In this document: piece by piece, positions 43,305-52,215 of the stretch
Position numbering within the stretch: the first letter of the stretch is position 1
Layout of the letters: each line of letters begins with the position of its first letter
Source of the DNA: Microbacterium album
GTDB lineage: Bacteria; Actinomycetota; Actinomycetes; Actinomycetales; Microbacteriaceae
Reading direction: 5' to 3'
Assembly: GCF_014643695.1 (NCBI RefSeq)
Contig: NZ_BMJY01000007.1
Location: 81,438 to 145,437, forward strand
Length of the DNA stretch: 64,000 nt
Position numbers and translations under genes: made by a program
The notes under the pieces: generated by a model
The model's input: the letters and a program-made list of their open reading frames with translations, nothing else
What the model was told of the DNA's origin: nothing
Database searches by the model: none

Positions 43305-44282
43305 ATGGCGATCGGCCAGACGACCCTGCCCACCGTTTCCCCTGGCGTCGAGACGGGCGTCGCGACGTCCCTGCACGATTGGCGGCGCCTGGCCGGGGGC
43401 CGCTTCGTGCCTCTCTACGTCACGGCCGCTCACGCCGACCGGTTCGAGGCCGTGCTGCGCAGCCGCACGATCGACCGCGTCAGCGTGAGCGAGATCACGG
43501 CGATGCCGCACCGGGTGCAGCGCACGCCCGAGCTCATCTCGCCGCGCGACCCGCGTCACTACAAGCTCAGCCTGCAGCTGGACGGCAGCGGCTTCGTGGC
43601 GCAGGACGGGCGCGACGCCGTGCTGCGGCCGGGCGACATCGCGATCTACGACACCAGCCGCCCGTACACGATCGAGTTCACGGACGACGTGCGCTGCCTG
43701 GTGATGGCCTTCCCGCAGGACGCGTTCGAGGTCGCCCCCCAGCTGATCAGCCGGATCACGGCCGTCCGCCTCGCCGGCGACGAGGGGATCGGCGGGGTCA
43801 TCTCGCCCTTCATGCAGCACATGGCCGACAACCTGGAGCTGCTCGACGGCGTCAGCGGTGAGCGCATCATGCGCAGCTCGCTCGACCTGCTCACCGCGCT
43901 GGTGTACGCCGAGCTGGCGGGCGGCGACACCCAGGCGGGCGAATCGCGCCACGCGGAGATGCAGGCGTTCAAGCTCTGGATCGACGACCACCTGGACGAC
44001 CCCGAGCTGAGCGCTGCGGTCGTGGCGCGCGCGCACTACATCTCCGTGCGGTACCTGCAGTACCTGTTCCACGACGAGGGCCTGACCGTCTCCGGTTACA
44101 TCCGCTCCCGCCGGCTCGAGCGATGCCGCCTGGACCTGAGCGACCCGGCGCAGGCGACGCTGTCGGTCTCGCAGATCGCCCAGCGGTGGGGATTCACCGA
44201 CGCGAGCCACTTCAGCAAGGTCTTCAAGGCCGAGTTCGGCGTCGCCCCGCGCGACTACCGCGCCCTGCGCCTGCCCGCGTAG
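43305..44282 (+). CDS. AraC-family transcriptional regulator
   Basis: A 325-aa regulator with an N-terminal AraC-binding/cupin-like domain (about 45-200: LQLDGSGFVAQDGRDAVLRPGDIAIYDTSRPY). Two C-terminal helix-turn-helix motifs (about 222-320; SVRYLQYLFHDEGLTVSGYI and ISQIAQRWGFTDASHFSKVF-type) bind DNA. It resembles regulators of 4-hydroxyphenylacetate and benzoate pathways. It probably activates the catabolic/TRAP operon that begins at 44427. Confidence 0.88.
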   Translation: MAIGQTTLPTVSPGVETGVATSLHDWRRLAGGRFVPLYVTAAHADRFEAVLRSRTIDRVSVSEITAMPHRVQRTPELISPRDPRHYKLSLQLDGSGFVAQDGRDAVLRPGDIAIYDTSRPYTIEFTDDVRCLVMAFPQDAFEVAPQLISRITAVRLAGDEGIGGVISPFMQHMADNLELLDGVSGERIMRSSLDLLTALVYAELAGGDTQAGESRHAEMQAFKLWIDDHLDDPELSAAVVARAHYISVRYLQYLFHDEGLTVSGYIRSRRLERCRLDLSDPAQATLSVSQIAQRWGFTDASHFSKVFKAEFGVAPRDYRALRLPA

Positions 44283-44426
44283 CGGGCTCCTGCGCGGTCT
44301 GCACGGCAGCGCCAGTGGTGTGCGTCAGCGCACAAGCCGCGCCGCCCGGTGAGGACCACACTCGGGACAGAGGGCCGCACGGCCCGCGCGACGACGGATC
44401 GAAGGCGATCCGGATGGAGGAGAACC

Positions 44427-44870
44427 GTGGTCATCCGCGATGAACTGCACGATGTGGGTCTGCAGCAGCGACGCAAGATGTTCGGGGCGGCCGGTGCCGA
44501 GGAGCAGGTGCATCACACCAACGACCTCAACGACAAGCTCCAGGACTTCGTCACGAGGTACTGCTTCGGCGACATCTGGCAGCGGCCGGGGCTGTCGATC
44601 CCGGACCGCAGCAAGGTCACGGTCGCGATGCTGATCGCGTCCGGCAAGGCGCACGAGCTGCGCGTCCACCTGCGCGGCGCCCTCGAGAACGGTCTGACGC
44701 CCCTGGAGCTGCGCGAGATCGCGCTGCACGCCGTGCTCTACTGCGGCATCCCCGCGTCGAACGAGGGACTGCGCGCGCTCGAGGAGGTGCTCGTCGAGCG
44801 GGGCATGTCCCTCGACATGGACGGCGAGGCGGCCGCGACGGCGGGCGCCGGAGCGTCTCCGGGCGCGTGA
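44427..44870 (+). CDS. 4-carboxymuconolactone decarboxylase-like protein (PcaC family)
   Basis: A 147-aa all-helical CMD-fold protein. The family signature runs from FVTRYCFGDIWQRPGL through SKVTVAMLIASGKAHELRVH to REIALHAVLYCGIPASNEGL, like PcaC. PcaC-type enzymes decarboxylate carboxymuconolactone in protocatechuate ortho-cleavage, but no other pca gene is here, so the substrate may differ. GTG at 44427 has GGAGGAG 4 nt upstream. Confidence 0.85.
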   Translation: MVIRDELHDVGLQQRRKMFGAAGAEEQVHHTNDLNDKLQDFVTRYCFGDIWQRPGLSIPDRSKVTVAMLIASGKAHELRVHLRGALENGLTPLELREIALHAVLYCGIPASNEGLRALEEVLVERGMSLDMDGEAAATAGAGASPGA

Positions 44871-44905
44871 CGGGGGAACGAGCGGCGATGAGCAGAGGAG
44901 AAGGC

Positions 44906-45778
44906 ATGGAGACGGTGGGATTCGTCGGGCTGGGCACGATGGGCGATCCGATGTCGAGCAACATCGCCGCGGCCGGCTACGACCTGCGGCTGTACGACGC
45001 CGCGCCGGGCCGCGCGGCGGAGCTCGCGGCACGCATCGGCGCGACCGCCGTCGACGAGCCGGAGGGCCTCGCGGAGTGCGGGGTCGTGGTGCTCATGCTC
45101 CCGACGAGCGCGATCGTCCGGTCCGTGCTGCTGACCGACGAGGGCGGCCTGCGGATCCCGTTCGCACCCGGCACGGTGGTCGTCGACATGAGCTCGTCCG
45201 ACCCCAACGAGACCGTCGAGACGGGCAAGGCGCTGGCCGCCCACGGCGTGGCCATGGTGGACGCGCCCGTCTCGGGAGCCAAGGAGCGCGCAGCGGCCGG
45301 GACGCTCGCGATCATGCTGGGTGCCGACGACGACGCCGCGGCCGAGCGGGCGATCCCGGTGATCGACACGATGAGCCACAGCATCTACCGCACCGGCCGG
45401 CTCGGCACGGGGCACGCGATGAAGGCTCTCAACAACTACGTCGCCGGCGCGGCGTTCGTGGCGGCGAGCGAGGCGCTCGTCGCGGGGGAGCGGTTCGGGC
45501 TGGACCCGAAGCTCATGGTCGACGTCTTCAACGACTCCACGGGGCAGAGCTTCACGACGACCCACGTCCTCGGCCCGCACGTGGTCGAGCGCCGCTTCGC
45601 GAGCGGCTTCGCGCTGGCGCTGCTGACCAAGGACGTGCGCATCGCGCGGGATCTCGAGCGCTCGGTCGAGCACGAGGCGCCCGTGTGCGAGGCGGTCACG
45701 GACTCGCTCCAGCGCGCGCTCGACGAGCTCGGACCCGTCGACCACACTCAGGCCTACGAGTACTGGGAGAAGCGGTAG
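44906..45778 (+). CDS. 3-hydroxyisobutyrate dehydrogenase-like NAD(P) oxidoreductase
   Basis: A 290-aa beta-hydroxyacid dehydrogenase. The Rossmann motif is GFVGLGTMGDPM, the substrate motif DAPVSGAKERAAAGTL, and the catalytic lysine lies in GHAMKALNNY. It oxidises a beta-hydroxyacid or reduces a semialdehyde, likely an intermediate of the ring-cleavage route. ATG at 44906 (GAGGAGAAGG site) is preferred over an in-frame ATG at 44888. Confidence 0.9.
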   Translation: METVGFVGLGTMGDPMSSNIAAAGYDLRLYDAAPGRAAELAARIGATAVDEPEGLAECGVVVLMLPTSAIVRSVLLTDEGGLRIPFAPGTVVVDMSSSDPNETVETGKALAAHGVAMVDAPVSGAKERAAAGTLAIMLGADDDAAAERAIPVIDTMSHSIYRTGRLGTGHAMKALNNYVAGAAFVAASEALVAGERFGLDPKLMVDVFNDSTGQSFTTTHVLGPHVVERRFASGFALALLTKDVRIARDLERSVEHEAPVCEAVTDSLQRALDELGPVDHTQAYEYWEKR

Positions 45779-45780
45779 CC

Positions 45781-46344
45781 GTGGAGGCCGTCGTCAAGGG
45801 CGTCAGCCGCGTGCTGGGCATCGTCGCGGCGTTCGCCGTCGTGGTGCTCATGGTGGCGATCGTGATCGACGTCGTGTTCCGCCGCCTCACCGGACGGAGC
45901 CTCCCCTCGATGGTCGAGGTGGCGGAGACGTCACTCGTCGCCGCCATCTTCCTGGGCCTGGCATGGGCCCTCGTGACCGGCGCGCACGTCGCCGTCACCC
46001 TGCTGACCGATCGCCTCGGTCCGCGCGCGAATCGCGTGCTGGGCGTGGTCGCGTGGATCCTGTGCACCGGCATCGGCGTCTGGTTCACGATCGGCACCGG
46101 CCTGCGCGCGATGACCTCCACGGGCCTGGGCGAGACGCGCATGGGGCTGGTCATGTGGCCGCTGTGGCCCCTGCGCTGGATCATCGTGGTCGGCTTCGCG
46201 GTGCTCACCGCGGCGTGCGTGCTGAACCTCGTGCGCGCCCTCCGCGGACGCGAGCTGCTGGGTGACACCACGGTCCGTCCGGAGTTGGGCGGCGTCGACG
46301 AGGTCGACGCACCCGCCCCTGCAAGCGCGGAGAAGGGGGCCTGA
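45781..46344 (+). CDS. TRAP transporter small permease (DctQ-type)
   Basis: A 187-aa protein with four membrane helices (about 8-30, 45-65, 85-105, 125-150), the standard DctQ topology. It assists the large DctM subunit encoded 1 bp downstream. GTG at 45781 follows the dehydrogenase stop by 2 bp. The hydrophilic C-terminal tail (about 155-187) is acidic and Pro/Ala-rich. Confidence 0.9.
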   Translation: MEAVVKGVSRVLGIVAAFAVVVLMVAIVIDVVFRRLTGRSLPSMVEVAETSLVAAIFLGLAWALVTGAHVAVTLLTDRLGPRANRVLGVVAWILCTGIGVWFTIGTGLRAMTSTGLGETRMGLVMWPLWPLRWIIVVGFAVLTAACVLNLVRALRGRELLGDTTVRPELGGVDEVDAPAPASAEKGA

Positions 46345-46345
46345 C

Positions 46346-47827
46346 ATGCAGATCTGGCACGTCGTGCTGCTGACGATCGTCCTGATGTTCGTCCTGCTGG
46401 CGATCCGGGTTCCCGTCGGCTTCACGCTCGGGATCTCGGGGGCCCTCGGGCTGACCCTGCTGCACGGCACGGGCTACGCCACCAACACGCTGGGTTCGGT
46501 GCCGTTCGCGAACAGCGCGACCTTCACACTCACGATCATCCCGATGTTCATCCTGATGGGCATGCTCGCCGTGCGGGCGAACATCGCGGAGAACGTCTTC
46601 GCGGTGGCGAACCACTTCGTGCGCCGCGCTCCCGGCGGCCTCGGCGTGGCGACCGTCATGGCGTGCGCCGGCTTCTCCGCCGTGTCCGGCTCCAGCATCG
46701 GCACCGCCGCCACGATGGCGAAGCTGTCGGTGGCGCAGATGCGCGCGGCCGGCTACCCGGCGAGCCTCGCCACCGGCGTGGTCGCGATCGCCGGGACTCT
46801 CGGGGTCATGATCCCGCCGAGCACTTTCCTCGTGCTCTACGCCGTGATGGCGGGCGAGTCGGTCGCGCAGATGCTGGCCGCGGGCATCCTGCCCGGGCTC
46901 CTGTCGGCCGTGGGGTACATCGCGTACATCATGATCGCGGGGCAGCGCCAGGTGCGCCGGACGGACCCGGCCGAGCTGGAGGACGCGATCGGGGACGCCC
47001 AGGCGGAGCTGCGCACCAAGCGCATCGTCGGCCGGTCGGCCGAGGCGGGCGCGGCGGGCGACCGCACCCCGGGTGGTACGGCAGGCGCCGGCGGGCGCGG
47101 CTCGGGCGGGACGGCGCTGGCCGACCCCGTCGCGCCGCACGCCGGGAGGACCCGCCTGCGGTCGCTGCCGTGGCGCGGCGTCGTCCACATCGCGATCCTG
47201 TTCATCGTCGTGCTCGGCGGCATGTACAGCGGCTTCTTCACGTCGACGGAGTCGGCCGCGGTCGGGGCGCTCGCGGCCCTCATCATCCTCGCGATCGAGA
47301 ACCGTCGCGGCGGGCTCCGCGGGATCGTCCGTCACTTCCGTGAGGCGCTGCTCGACACGGCCCAGACCACGTCCATGGTCTTCTTCGTCGTGATCGGCTC
47401 GGCGATCCTGTCGACGTTCTTCGTCGCGGCGGGCGTGACCAGGGCGATCACGGAATGGGTCGGCTCGCTGCCGCTGTCGCCCATGCTCGTGATGGCGATC
47501 CTGCTGGTGTGCCTGGTGCCGCTCGGGATGTTCCTGGAGTCGATGTCGATCCTGATCATCACCGTGCCGATCCTCTATCCGATCGCCGAGCAGTTCGGCT
47601 TCAGCGGGGTGTGGCTCGGCATCATGATCGTCAAGCTCATCGAGATCGGCATGGTGACCCCGCCCGTGGGCATCCTCACCTTCGTGGTGTCGGGTATCAC
47701 CGGCGTGAAGCCGGAGAAGGTGTTCCGGGGCGTCATGCCGCTGCTCGCGATCGACGTGGTCACCACGACCCTGCTGTTCCTGTTCCCCGCCATCAGCCTG
47801 TTCCTGCCATCCCTCGTCCAACGCTGA
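46346..47827 (+). CDS. TRAP transporter large permease (DctM-type)
   Basis: A 493-aa permease with about 12 helices in two repeats (SGSSIGTAATMAKL, PPSTFLVLYAVMAGES; later GMFLESMSILIITVPILYPI, TPPVGILTFVVSGITGVKPE). It is longer than the family norm (about 425-440) because of a Gly/Ala-rich cytoplasmic insert at about 225-272. It drives Na+-coupled uptake of an organic acid bound by DctP. A 7-bp hairpin lies between this gene and the receptor gene. Confidence 0.93.
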   Translation: MQIWHVVLLTIVLMFVLLAIRVPVGFTLGISGALGLTLLHGTGYATNTLGSVPFANSATFTLTIIPMFILMGMLAVRANIAENVFAVANHFVRRAPGGLGVATVMACAGFSAVSGSSIGTAATMAKLSVAQMRAAGYPASLATGVVAIAGTLGVMIPPSTFLVLYAVMAGESVAQMLAAGILPGLLSAVGYIAYIMIAGQRQVRRTDPAELEDAIGDAQAELRTKRIVGRSAEAGAAGDRTPGGTAGAGGRGSGGTALADPVAPHAGRTRLRSLPWRGVVHIAILFIVVLGGMYSGFFTSTESAAVGALAALIILAIENRRGGLRGIVRHFREALLDTAQTTSMVFFVVIGSAILSTFFVAAGVTRAITEWVGSLPLSPMLVMAILLVCLVPLGMFLESMSILIITVPILYPIAEQFGFSGVWLGIMIVKLIEIGMVTPPVGILTFVVSGITGVKPEKVFRGVMPLLAIDVVTTTLLFLFPAISLFLPSLVQR

Positions 47828-47882
47828 GCCCCGGGATCGTGACGATGCGCGCCTGGACCAGAGGCGTTCGCCGCCCGACAAC

Positions 47883-47902
47883 CGCCCCGGGCCGGCGGGG
47901 CG
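47883..47902 (+). terminator. Attenuator-like hairpin between dctM and dctP
   Basis: CGCCCCG (47883-47889) and CGGGGCG (47896-47902) flank a 6-nt loop in the 176-bp gap before the receptor gene. It may reduce read-through or protect the 3' end, allowing receptor and permeases to be made in different amounts. Confidence 0.4.
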
Positions 47903-48003
47903 CACAGTGGGATCAGGCAGGGACCCGACCCACCACACGATGGTCCCCTGGACGAATCTCACCGACGAGTCCCGACGGACCACCTCAATGGAGAGGAAAA
48001 CCG

Positions 48004-49158
48004 ATGTTCACAGCACGTATCCGTAGGTCCGCCGTCCTTCTGGGAGGCGCGGCCGCCGTCCTGCTGCTCGCCGGCTGCCAGGGTGTCGTCGACCAGGGCG
48101 GTGGCGGGGGAGGCGACGGCGGCGGAGGCGGCGCGGCGGCTCCCGAGGTCACGCTGACGCTCGTGACGTCCGCGATCCAGGGCACCCCGAACGCCGCGGT
48201 CCAGGACGCGTTCCTCGACATGGTGGAGGAGCGCAGCGAGGGACGCATCGCGTTCGAGCGCACCGAGGCGTACTCGCTCTGCAACGCCCAAGAGATCGCC
48301 GACTGCGTCCGCGACGGCCGCGCCGACATCGGCGTCACCATCCCGGACTACACCCCGCAGTACTTCCCCTCCACGAGCGTCGTCAGCATCCCCTTCATCG
48401 GCACGAACTGGCAGGCGATCATGCAGTCGCTCCACTCTCTGCACGTGGACAACGACAACGCGCGGGCCATCATGGACCGCAACGGCCTGCACCACCTCGC
48501 CACGTGGCCCGTCGGCCGCGTGCTGATCGGCAGCCCGGAACCGATCGCGGGCCCCGAGGACCTGGACGGGCTGTCCCTGCGCGTGTCGGGACCGCTGGCG
48601 CAGCGGCTCTTCGAGGGCGCGGGCGTGAACATCGTCGCCCTGCCCGCCAATGAGGCCTACGAGGGCGTCGAGCGCGGTCTCGTCGACGGCGTGGCGGCCG
48701 GCATGGACTTCCCCGTCAACTACAAGCTCATGGAGCTGCTCCCGCACTGGACCGACCCGGGGCTCGGCGAGTACTCATCCTTCGGCATGTGGATGTCCAA
48801 GAGCGTGTACGACGGCCTGCCCGACGACCTCAAGACGATCGTCGACGAGGCGGCGGCCGAGCTCAGCACCGGCCTGGGCAACGAGGCGTACGTCCGGCAG
48901 GCCGCCGAGCAGTGCCCCCAGATGCTGGATGCGGACACCGTCGAGGACCTCACGCAGTGGGACCCCGCCGTCACGGAGCAGTGGCGCACGGAGACCGGGG
49001 ACTCGCTGCTCGAGGGCTGGGTCGAGCTGGCCACGAGCCAGGGGCTTGAGGACGCACAGGGCGTGCTGGACGATTACCTGGCAGGGCTCGACGAGCTGGC
49101 GGACGTGCAGGGCGAGGACGCCACCCTCGACTGCGTCGCCGCCTTCGCGAGCCGCTGA
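48004..49158 (+). CDS. TRAP transporter substrate-binding lipoprotein (DctP-type)
   Basis: A 384-aa extracytoplasmic receptor. The signal peptide ends in the lipobox LLAGC, so Cys25 is the lipid anchor, and a Gly-rich linker follows. The DctP fold includes DLDGLSLRVSGPLAQRLFEG with the arginine that typically binds the ligand carboxylate, and ANEAYEGVERGLVDG. The ligand is probably an aromatic or short-chain carboxylate of this pathway (inference). A GGAGAGG ribosome site precedes the ATG. Confidence 0.93.
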   Translation: MFTARIRRSAVLLGGAAAVLLLAGCQGVVDQGGGGGGDGGGGGAAAPEVTLTLVTSAIQGTPNAAVQDAFLDMVEERSEGRIAFERTEAYSLCNAQEIADCVRDGRADIGVTIPDYTPQYFPSTSVVSIPFIGTNWQAIMQSLHSLHVDNDNARAIMDRNGLHHLATWPVGRVLIGSPEPIAGPEDLDGLSLRVSGPLAQRLFEGAGVNIVALPANEAYEGVERGLVDGVAAGMDFPVNYKLMELLPHWTDPGLGEYSSFGMWMSKSVYDGLPDDLKTIVDEAAAELSTGLGNEAYVRQAAEQCPQMLDADTVEDLTQWDPAVTEQWRTETGDSLLEGWVELATSQGLEDAQGVLDDYLAGLDELADVQGEDATLDCVAAFASR

Positions 49159-49204
49159 CCCTCACGCACATCGCGATAGGCACACCCGAACAGGAGACAA
49201 GCAC

Positions 49205-50644
49205 ATGACCACCACCACGACCGAGGCCACGGGCCCGCAGGGCGGTGCCGGTTCGCTGCTCGAGGCGGTGTCGGTCCGGCCCGAGGAGGGCCGGCCGATC
49301 CCGGACGCCGCCACGGGGGAGACGATCGGCTACGCCCCCGTCCACACCGTCGACGACCTGGAGGCGGCGATCGCCACGGCGCGCGCCGCGCAACCCGCGT
49401 GGGCCCAGCTGGGCCACGCTGAGCGCTCCCGGCTGCTTCACCTCGCGGCCGACGAGGTCGAGGCCCATGCCGAGGAGCTCGCGCAGATCATCGCGCGCGA
49501 ACAGGGCAAGCCCCTCGCCGGCCTCGGAGCCCGATTCGAGGCCGGCGGGTGCGCCGTGTGGATCCGCAGCGCCGCAGACACGCCCCTCGAGCCCGAGGTG
49601 CTGTTCGAGGCCGAAGGCACCCGCTCCGAGCTGCGCTACGACCCGCTGGGCGTCGTCGCCGCGATCGGGCCGTGGAACTGGCCCGCGCTCATCGCGATGT
49701 GGCAGATCGCGCCCGCGCTGCGGATGGGCAACACCGTCGTCGCCAAGCCCAGCGAGTACACGCCGCTGAGCGTGCTCGCGGTGATCGAGCTCATCAACCG
49801 GCACCTGCCGGAGGGCGTGCTGAACGCCGTGTCGGGCGATCGCGAGGTCGGTGCGGCGATCGCCGCGCACCCGGACGTCGACAAGGTCATGTTCACGGGC
49901 TCCACGCGCACGGGCCGCGAGATCGTGAAGGCGTCGGCGCACAACCTCGCGCGGCTCACGCTCGAGCTCGGTGGGAACGATCCCGGCATCGTCCTGCCCG
50001 GCGCCGACGTCCCGGCGCTCGCGGAGAAGCTCTTCTGGGGCGCGTTCATCAACACCGGTCAGACGTGCGCCGCGCTCAAGCGCCTGTACGTCCACGAGTC
50101 GCAGTACGACGAGGTCGTGGAGGCGCTCGCGGGCATCGCCCAGCAGCTGCCGATGGGCCCCGGCGTCGACGAGTCGAGCGCGCTCGGCCCGCTGACGACC
50201 GATCAGCAGTTCGAGATCGTGTCCCGCCTCGTGGACGACGCGCGCTCGCGCGGTGCCCGCGTGGTCACGGGTGGCGAGCCGGCGTCCGAGCTCGGGCCGC
50301 GGTTCTACCGCGCGACGATCGTCGCCGACATCGACGACGACGCGCCGCTCGTGGCCGAGGAGCAGTTCGGTCCCGTGCTGCCGGTCGTGAAGTACAGCGA
50401 CGTGGACGACGCCGTCGCGCGCGCCAACGCGTCCGAGCAGGGACTGGGCGCGTCGGTGTGGGGCGACCCCGAGGAGGCGCTCGCCGTCGCCGACCGCATC
50501 CAGTCCGGCACCGTGTGGATCAACCAGCACGGCAGCCTGAACCCCGTCGTGCCGTTCGGCGGCACGAAGGCGTCGGGCTACGGCCTGGAGTTCGGCGCGC
50601 ACGGCCTGAAGGCCGTCGCGGCGCCCAAGGTCGTCACGGTCTGA
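49205..50644 (+). CDS. NAD(P)-dependent aldehyde dehydrogenase
   Basis: A 479-aa ALDH. The cofactor site shows GPWNWP and FTGSTRTGREI, the general base is in LELGGNDPGIVL, and the catalytic cysteine is in NTGQTCAALKR. The C-terminal signature is FGGTKASGYG. It would oxidise an aromatic aldehyde or a ring-cleavage semialdehyde to the acid. It lies 46 bp after the TRAP receptor gene; a large hairpin follows it. Confidence 0.93.
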   Translation: MTTTTTEATGPQGGAGSLLEAVSVRPEEGRPIPDAATGETIGYAPVHTVDDLEAAIATARAAQPAWAQLGHAERSRLLHLAADEVEAHAEELAQIIAREQGKPLAGLGARFEAGGCAVWIRSAADTPLEPEVLFEAEGTRSELRYDPLGVVAAIGPWNWPALIAMWQIAPALRMGNTVVAKPSEYTPLSVLAVIELINRHLPEGVLNAVSGDREVGAAIAAHPDVDKVMFTGSTRTGREIVKASAHNLARLTLELGGNDPGIVLPGADVPALAEKLFWGAFINTGQTCAALKRLYVHESQYDEVVEALAGIAQQLPMGPGVDESSALGPLTTDQQFEIVSRLVDDARSRGARVVTGGEPASELGPRFYRATIVADIDDDAPLVAEEQFGPVLPVVKYSDVDDAVARANASEQGLGASVWGDPEEALAVADRIQSGTVWINQHGSLNPVVPFGGTKASGYGLEFGAHGLKAVAAPKVVTV

Positions 50645-50672
50645 CCCCCGCACGTCGAGCTTCCCCTCCCGG

Positions 50673-50741
50673 CGTTGACTAGCGCTTGTGCCGCTTACTA
50701 GCGCTCCCCGCGCTAGTAAGCGGCACGGCGGCTAGTCAACG
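50673..50741. repeat. 69-bp two-tier palindrome between ALDH and FAH genes
   Basis: The outer arms CGTTGACTAGC/GCTAGTCAACG (50673-50683 and 50731-50741) surround a 4x4 mismatch and a 17-bp inner stem (50688-50704 and 50710-50726) with loop TCCCC. The element ACTAGCGC occurs twice in direct orientation (50678, 50697) and again inverted. The outer 11-mer recurs at the end of the transposase fragment (63914-63924). It may be a REP-like repeat, a strong terminator or an operator. Confidence 0.75.
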
Positions 50742-50789
50742 CTCGGGGTGGGGCGCAGGGTGCGGAGGTGTCGAGAGAGGAGCGGGAGT

Positions 50790-51716
50790 ATGAGGCTGGG
50801 ATTGGCGGAGGTCGAGGGCGGCGTCGCCGTGCTCGTGAGGGTGTCGGAGGACGAGGCGGCCGTGGTCGAGGGCATCGCGTCGCTCGACGCGGTGTTCCTG
50901 GGGGAGCGGTCGATCGTCGACCTGCGGGCGGCGGCCGAGACGGCGCTCGCGGGAGGGCGGCGCATCCCCCTCGCGGAGGTCGCGTGGCTGCCGCCCGTGC
51001 GGCGGCCGGGGAAGGTCTTGTGCGTCGCACTCAACAACAGCGCCAACCCCGACCGCATCATGTCGGGCCCCGACACCCCGGCGATGTTCGTCAAGCCCGC
51101 CTCCTCCCTGATCGGGAGCGGGCGGCCCATCCGGCTGCGTCAGCCGATGGGACGCGTGCACCCCGAGCCGGAGCTCGCGGTCGTGATCGGCACGGGCGGA
51201 TCCGACATCCCCGTCGACAGCGCGTACGACCACGTGTTCGGGTACACGATCATCAACGATCTGACCTCGCCGACCATGCGCGACACCGACACGTTCCACT
51301 ACCGCGCCATCCACCCGGACCCGGAGGCGGAGGACGGCATCCGCTACGTCGACAGCTGGGTGAGCTACCCGGCCCGGTACAAGGGCTCCGACACGTTCGG
51401 GCCGCTGGGTCCGTGGGTCGCCACGACCGACGAGATCACGGATCCGCACTCCCTGCGGATCACCTGCACGCACGACGGCGGGCTGGTGACGGACGACAAC
51501 ACCGCGAACCTGCGCTTCAGCGTCGCGGAGGTCGTCTCGTTCGCGTCCGAGTACCTCACTCTCGAGCCGGGGGACGTGATCGCGATGGGCACGGCGCTGA
51601 AGAAGTCGGCCAAGGGCGGGGCCGTGCAGAACGTCGACCTGAATCGGCTGGGCGGCGTGATCGAGGTCGCCATCGAGGGGATCGGCACGCTGTCCAATCC
51701 CGTCGAGTGGCGGTGA
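50790..51716 (+). CDS. Fumarylacetoacetate hydrolase-family protein
   Basis: A 308-aa FAH-fold protein. Metal-binding acidic residues are visible in HPEPELAVVIG and in the distal D/E positions, with the FGYTIINDLTSPTMRD segment diagnostic for the family (hydrolases, isomerases and decarboxylases of meta-cleavage pathways). It would process the product of the extradiol dioxygenase encoded 0.5 kb downstream. A GAGAGGAG site precedes the ATG at 50790. Confidence 0.9.
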   Translation: MRLGLAEVEGGVAVLVRVSEDEAAVVEGIASLDAVFLGERSIVDLRAAAETALAGGRRIPLAEVAWLPPVRRPGKVLCVALNNSANPDRIMSGPDTPAMFVKPASSLIGSGRPIRLRQPMGRVHPEPELAVVIGTGGSDIPVDSAYDHVFGYTIINDLTSPTMRDTDTFHYRAIHPDPEAEDGIRYVDSWVSYPARYKGSDTFGPLGPWVATTDEITDPHSLRITCTHDGGLVTDDNTANLRFSVAEVVSFASEYLTLEPGDVIAMGTALKKSAKGGAVQNVDLNRLGGVIEVAIEGIGTLSNPVEWR

Positions 51717-51720
51717 GACG

Positions 51721-52215
51721 GTGGCGTTCCGAGCGGTGAGCCCGGAGGCGCGCGCCGCGATCGCGGATCTGAACGCCCGTTGGGCGTGGGCGGTCGACGG
51801 GCGGGACTACGAGGTGCTGCGCGACATCCTCCACCCGGACGTGCACTGGGTCGGCCACGGCGGGGAGCTGCACGGGCGCGACGCGGTGGTCGCCTCCTAC
51901 ACGGGCCGCACCGGCAACGAGACGCGCACCACGCGTCACGGTCTGGGCAACCTCCTGCTGGAGCAGGTGGACGAGCGGACCGTGCGGGGCCGCAGCACGT
52001 GGCACAACTTCGCCAGCAACGAGGTGCCGCCGGGGCCGCCGGCCGTGTACCTGGTGGCGGACTTCCGCGACACGTACGTGCGCGGCGAGGGCGACACCTG
52101 GCTGCTGCGCGAGCGGATCATCGAGGGCGTCTTCCGCGAGCCGTCTCTCGGCCCGCCCGGACTGGCGCTGGGCCATGGACAGACGAACACGCACGAGAGG
52201 AACACGCCCGCATGA
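51721..52215 (+). CDS. SnoaL-like / NTF2-fold protein
   Basis: A 164-aa cone-shaped NTF2-type protein: DLNARWAWAVDGRDYEVLRDILHPDVHWVGHGG is the canonical SnoaL_4 start, and RGRSTWHNFA a central strand. Members are dehydratases, isomerases or small oxygenase beta-like subunits. GTG at 51721 lies 4 bp after the FAH stop; the 3' end overlaps the dioxygenase gene by 4 bp. It may serve as a tautomerase/hydratase in ring-cleavage product processing; no catalytic residues can be assigned with confidence. Confidence 0.8.
   Translation: MAFRAVSPEARAAIADLNARWAWAVDGRDYEVLRDILHPDVHWVGHGGELHGRDAVVASYTGRTGNETRTTRHGLGNLLLEQVDERTVRGRSTWHNFASNEVPPGPPAVYLVADFRDTYVRGEGDTWLLRERIIEGVFREPSLGPPGLALGHGQTNTHERNTPA

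Noticed and set aside
44427..44870. A protocatechuate ortho-cleavage (pca) cluster, based on the PcaC-like protein.
   Set aside because: No pcaGH, pcaB or pcaD is present. The ring-opening enzyme found is an extradiol VOC protein, so only the fold is named.
50645..50789. CRISPR-like repeat between the ALDH and FAH genes.
   Set aside because: The repeats form one palindrome, with no regular spacers and no cas genes anywhere in the window. No CRISPR array was seen.
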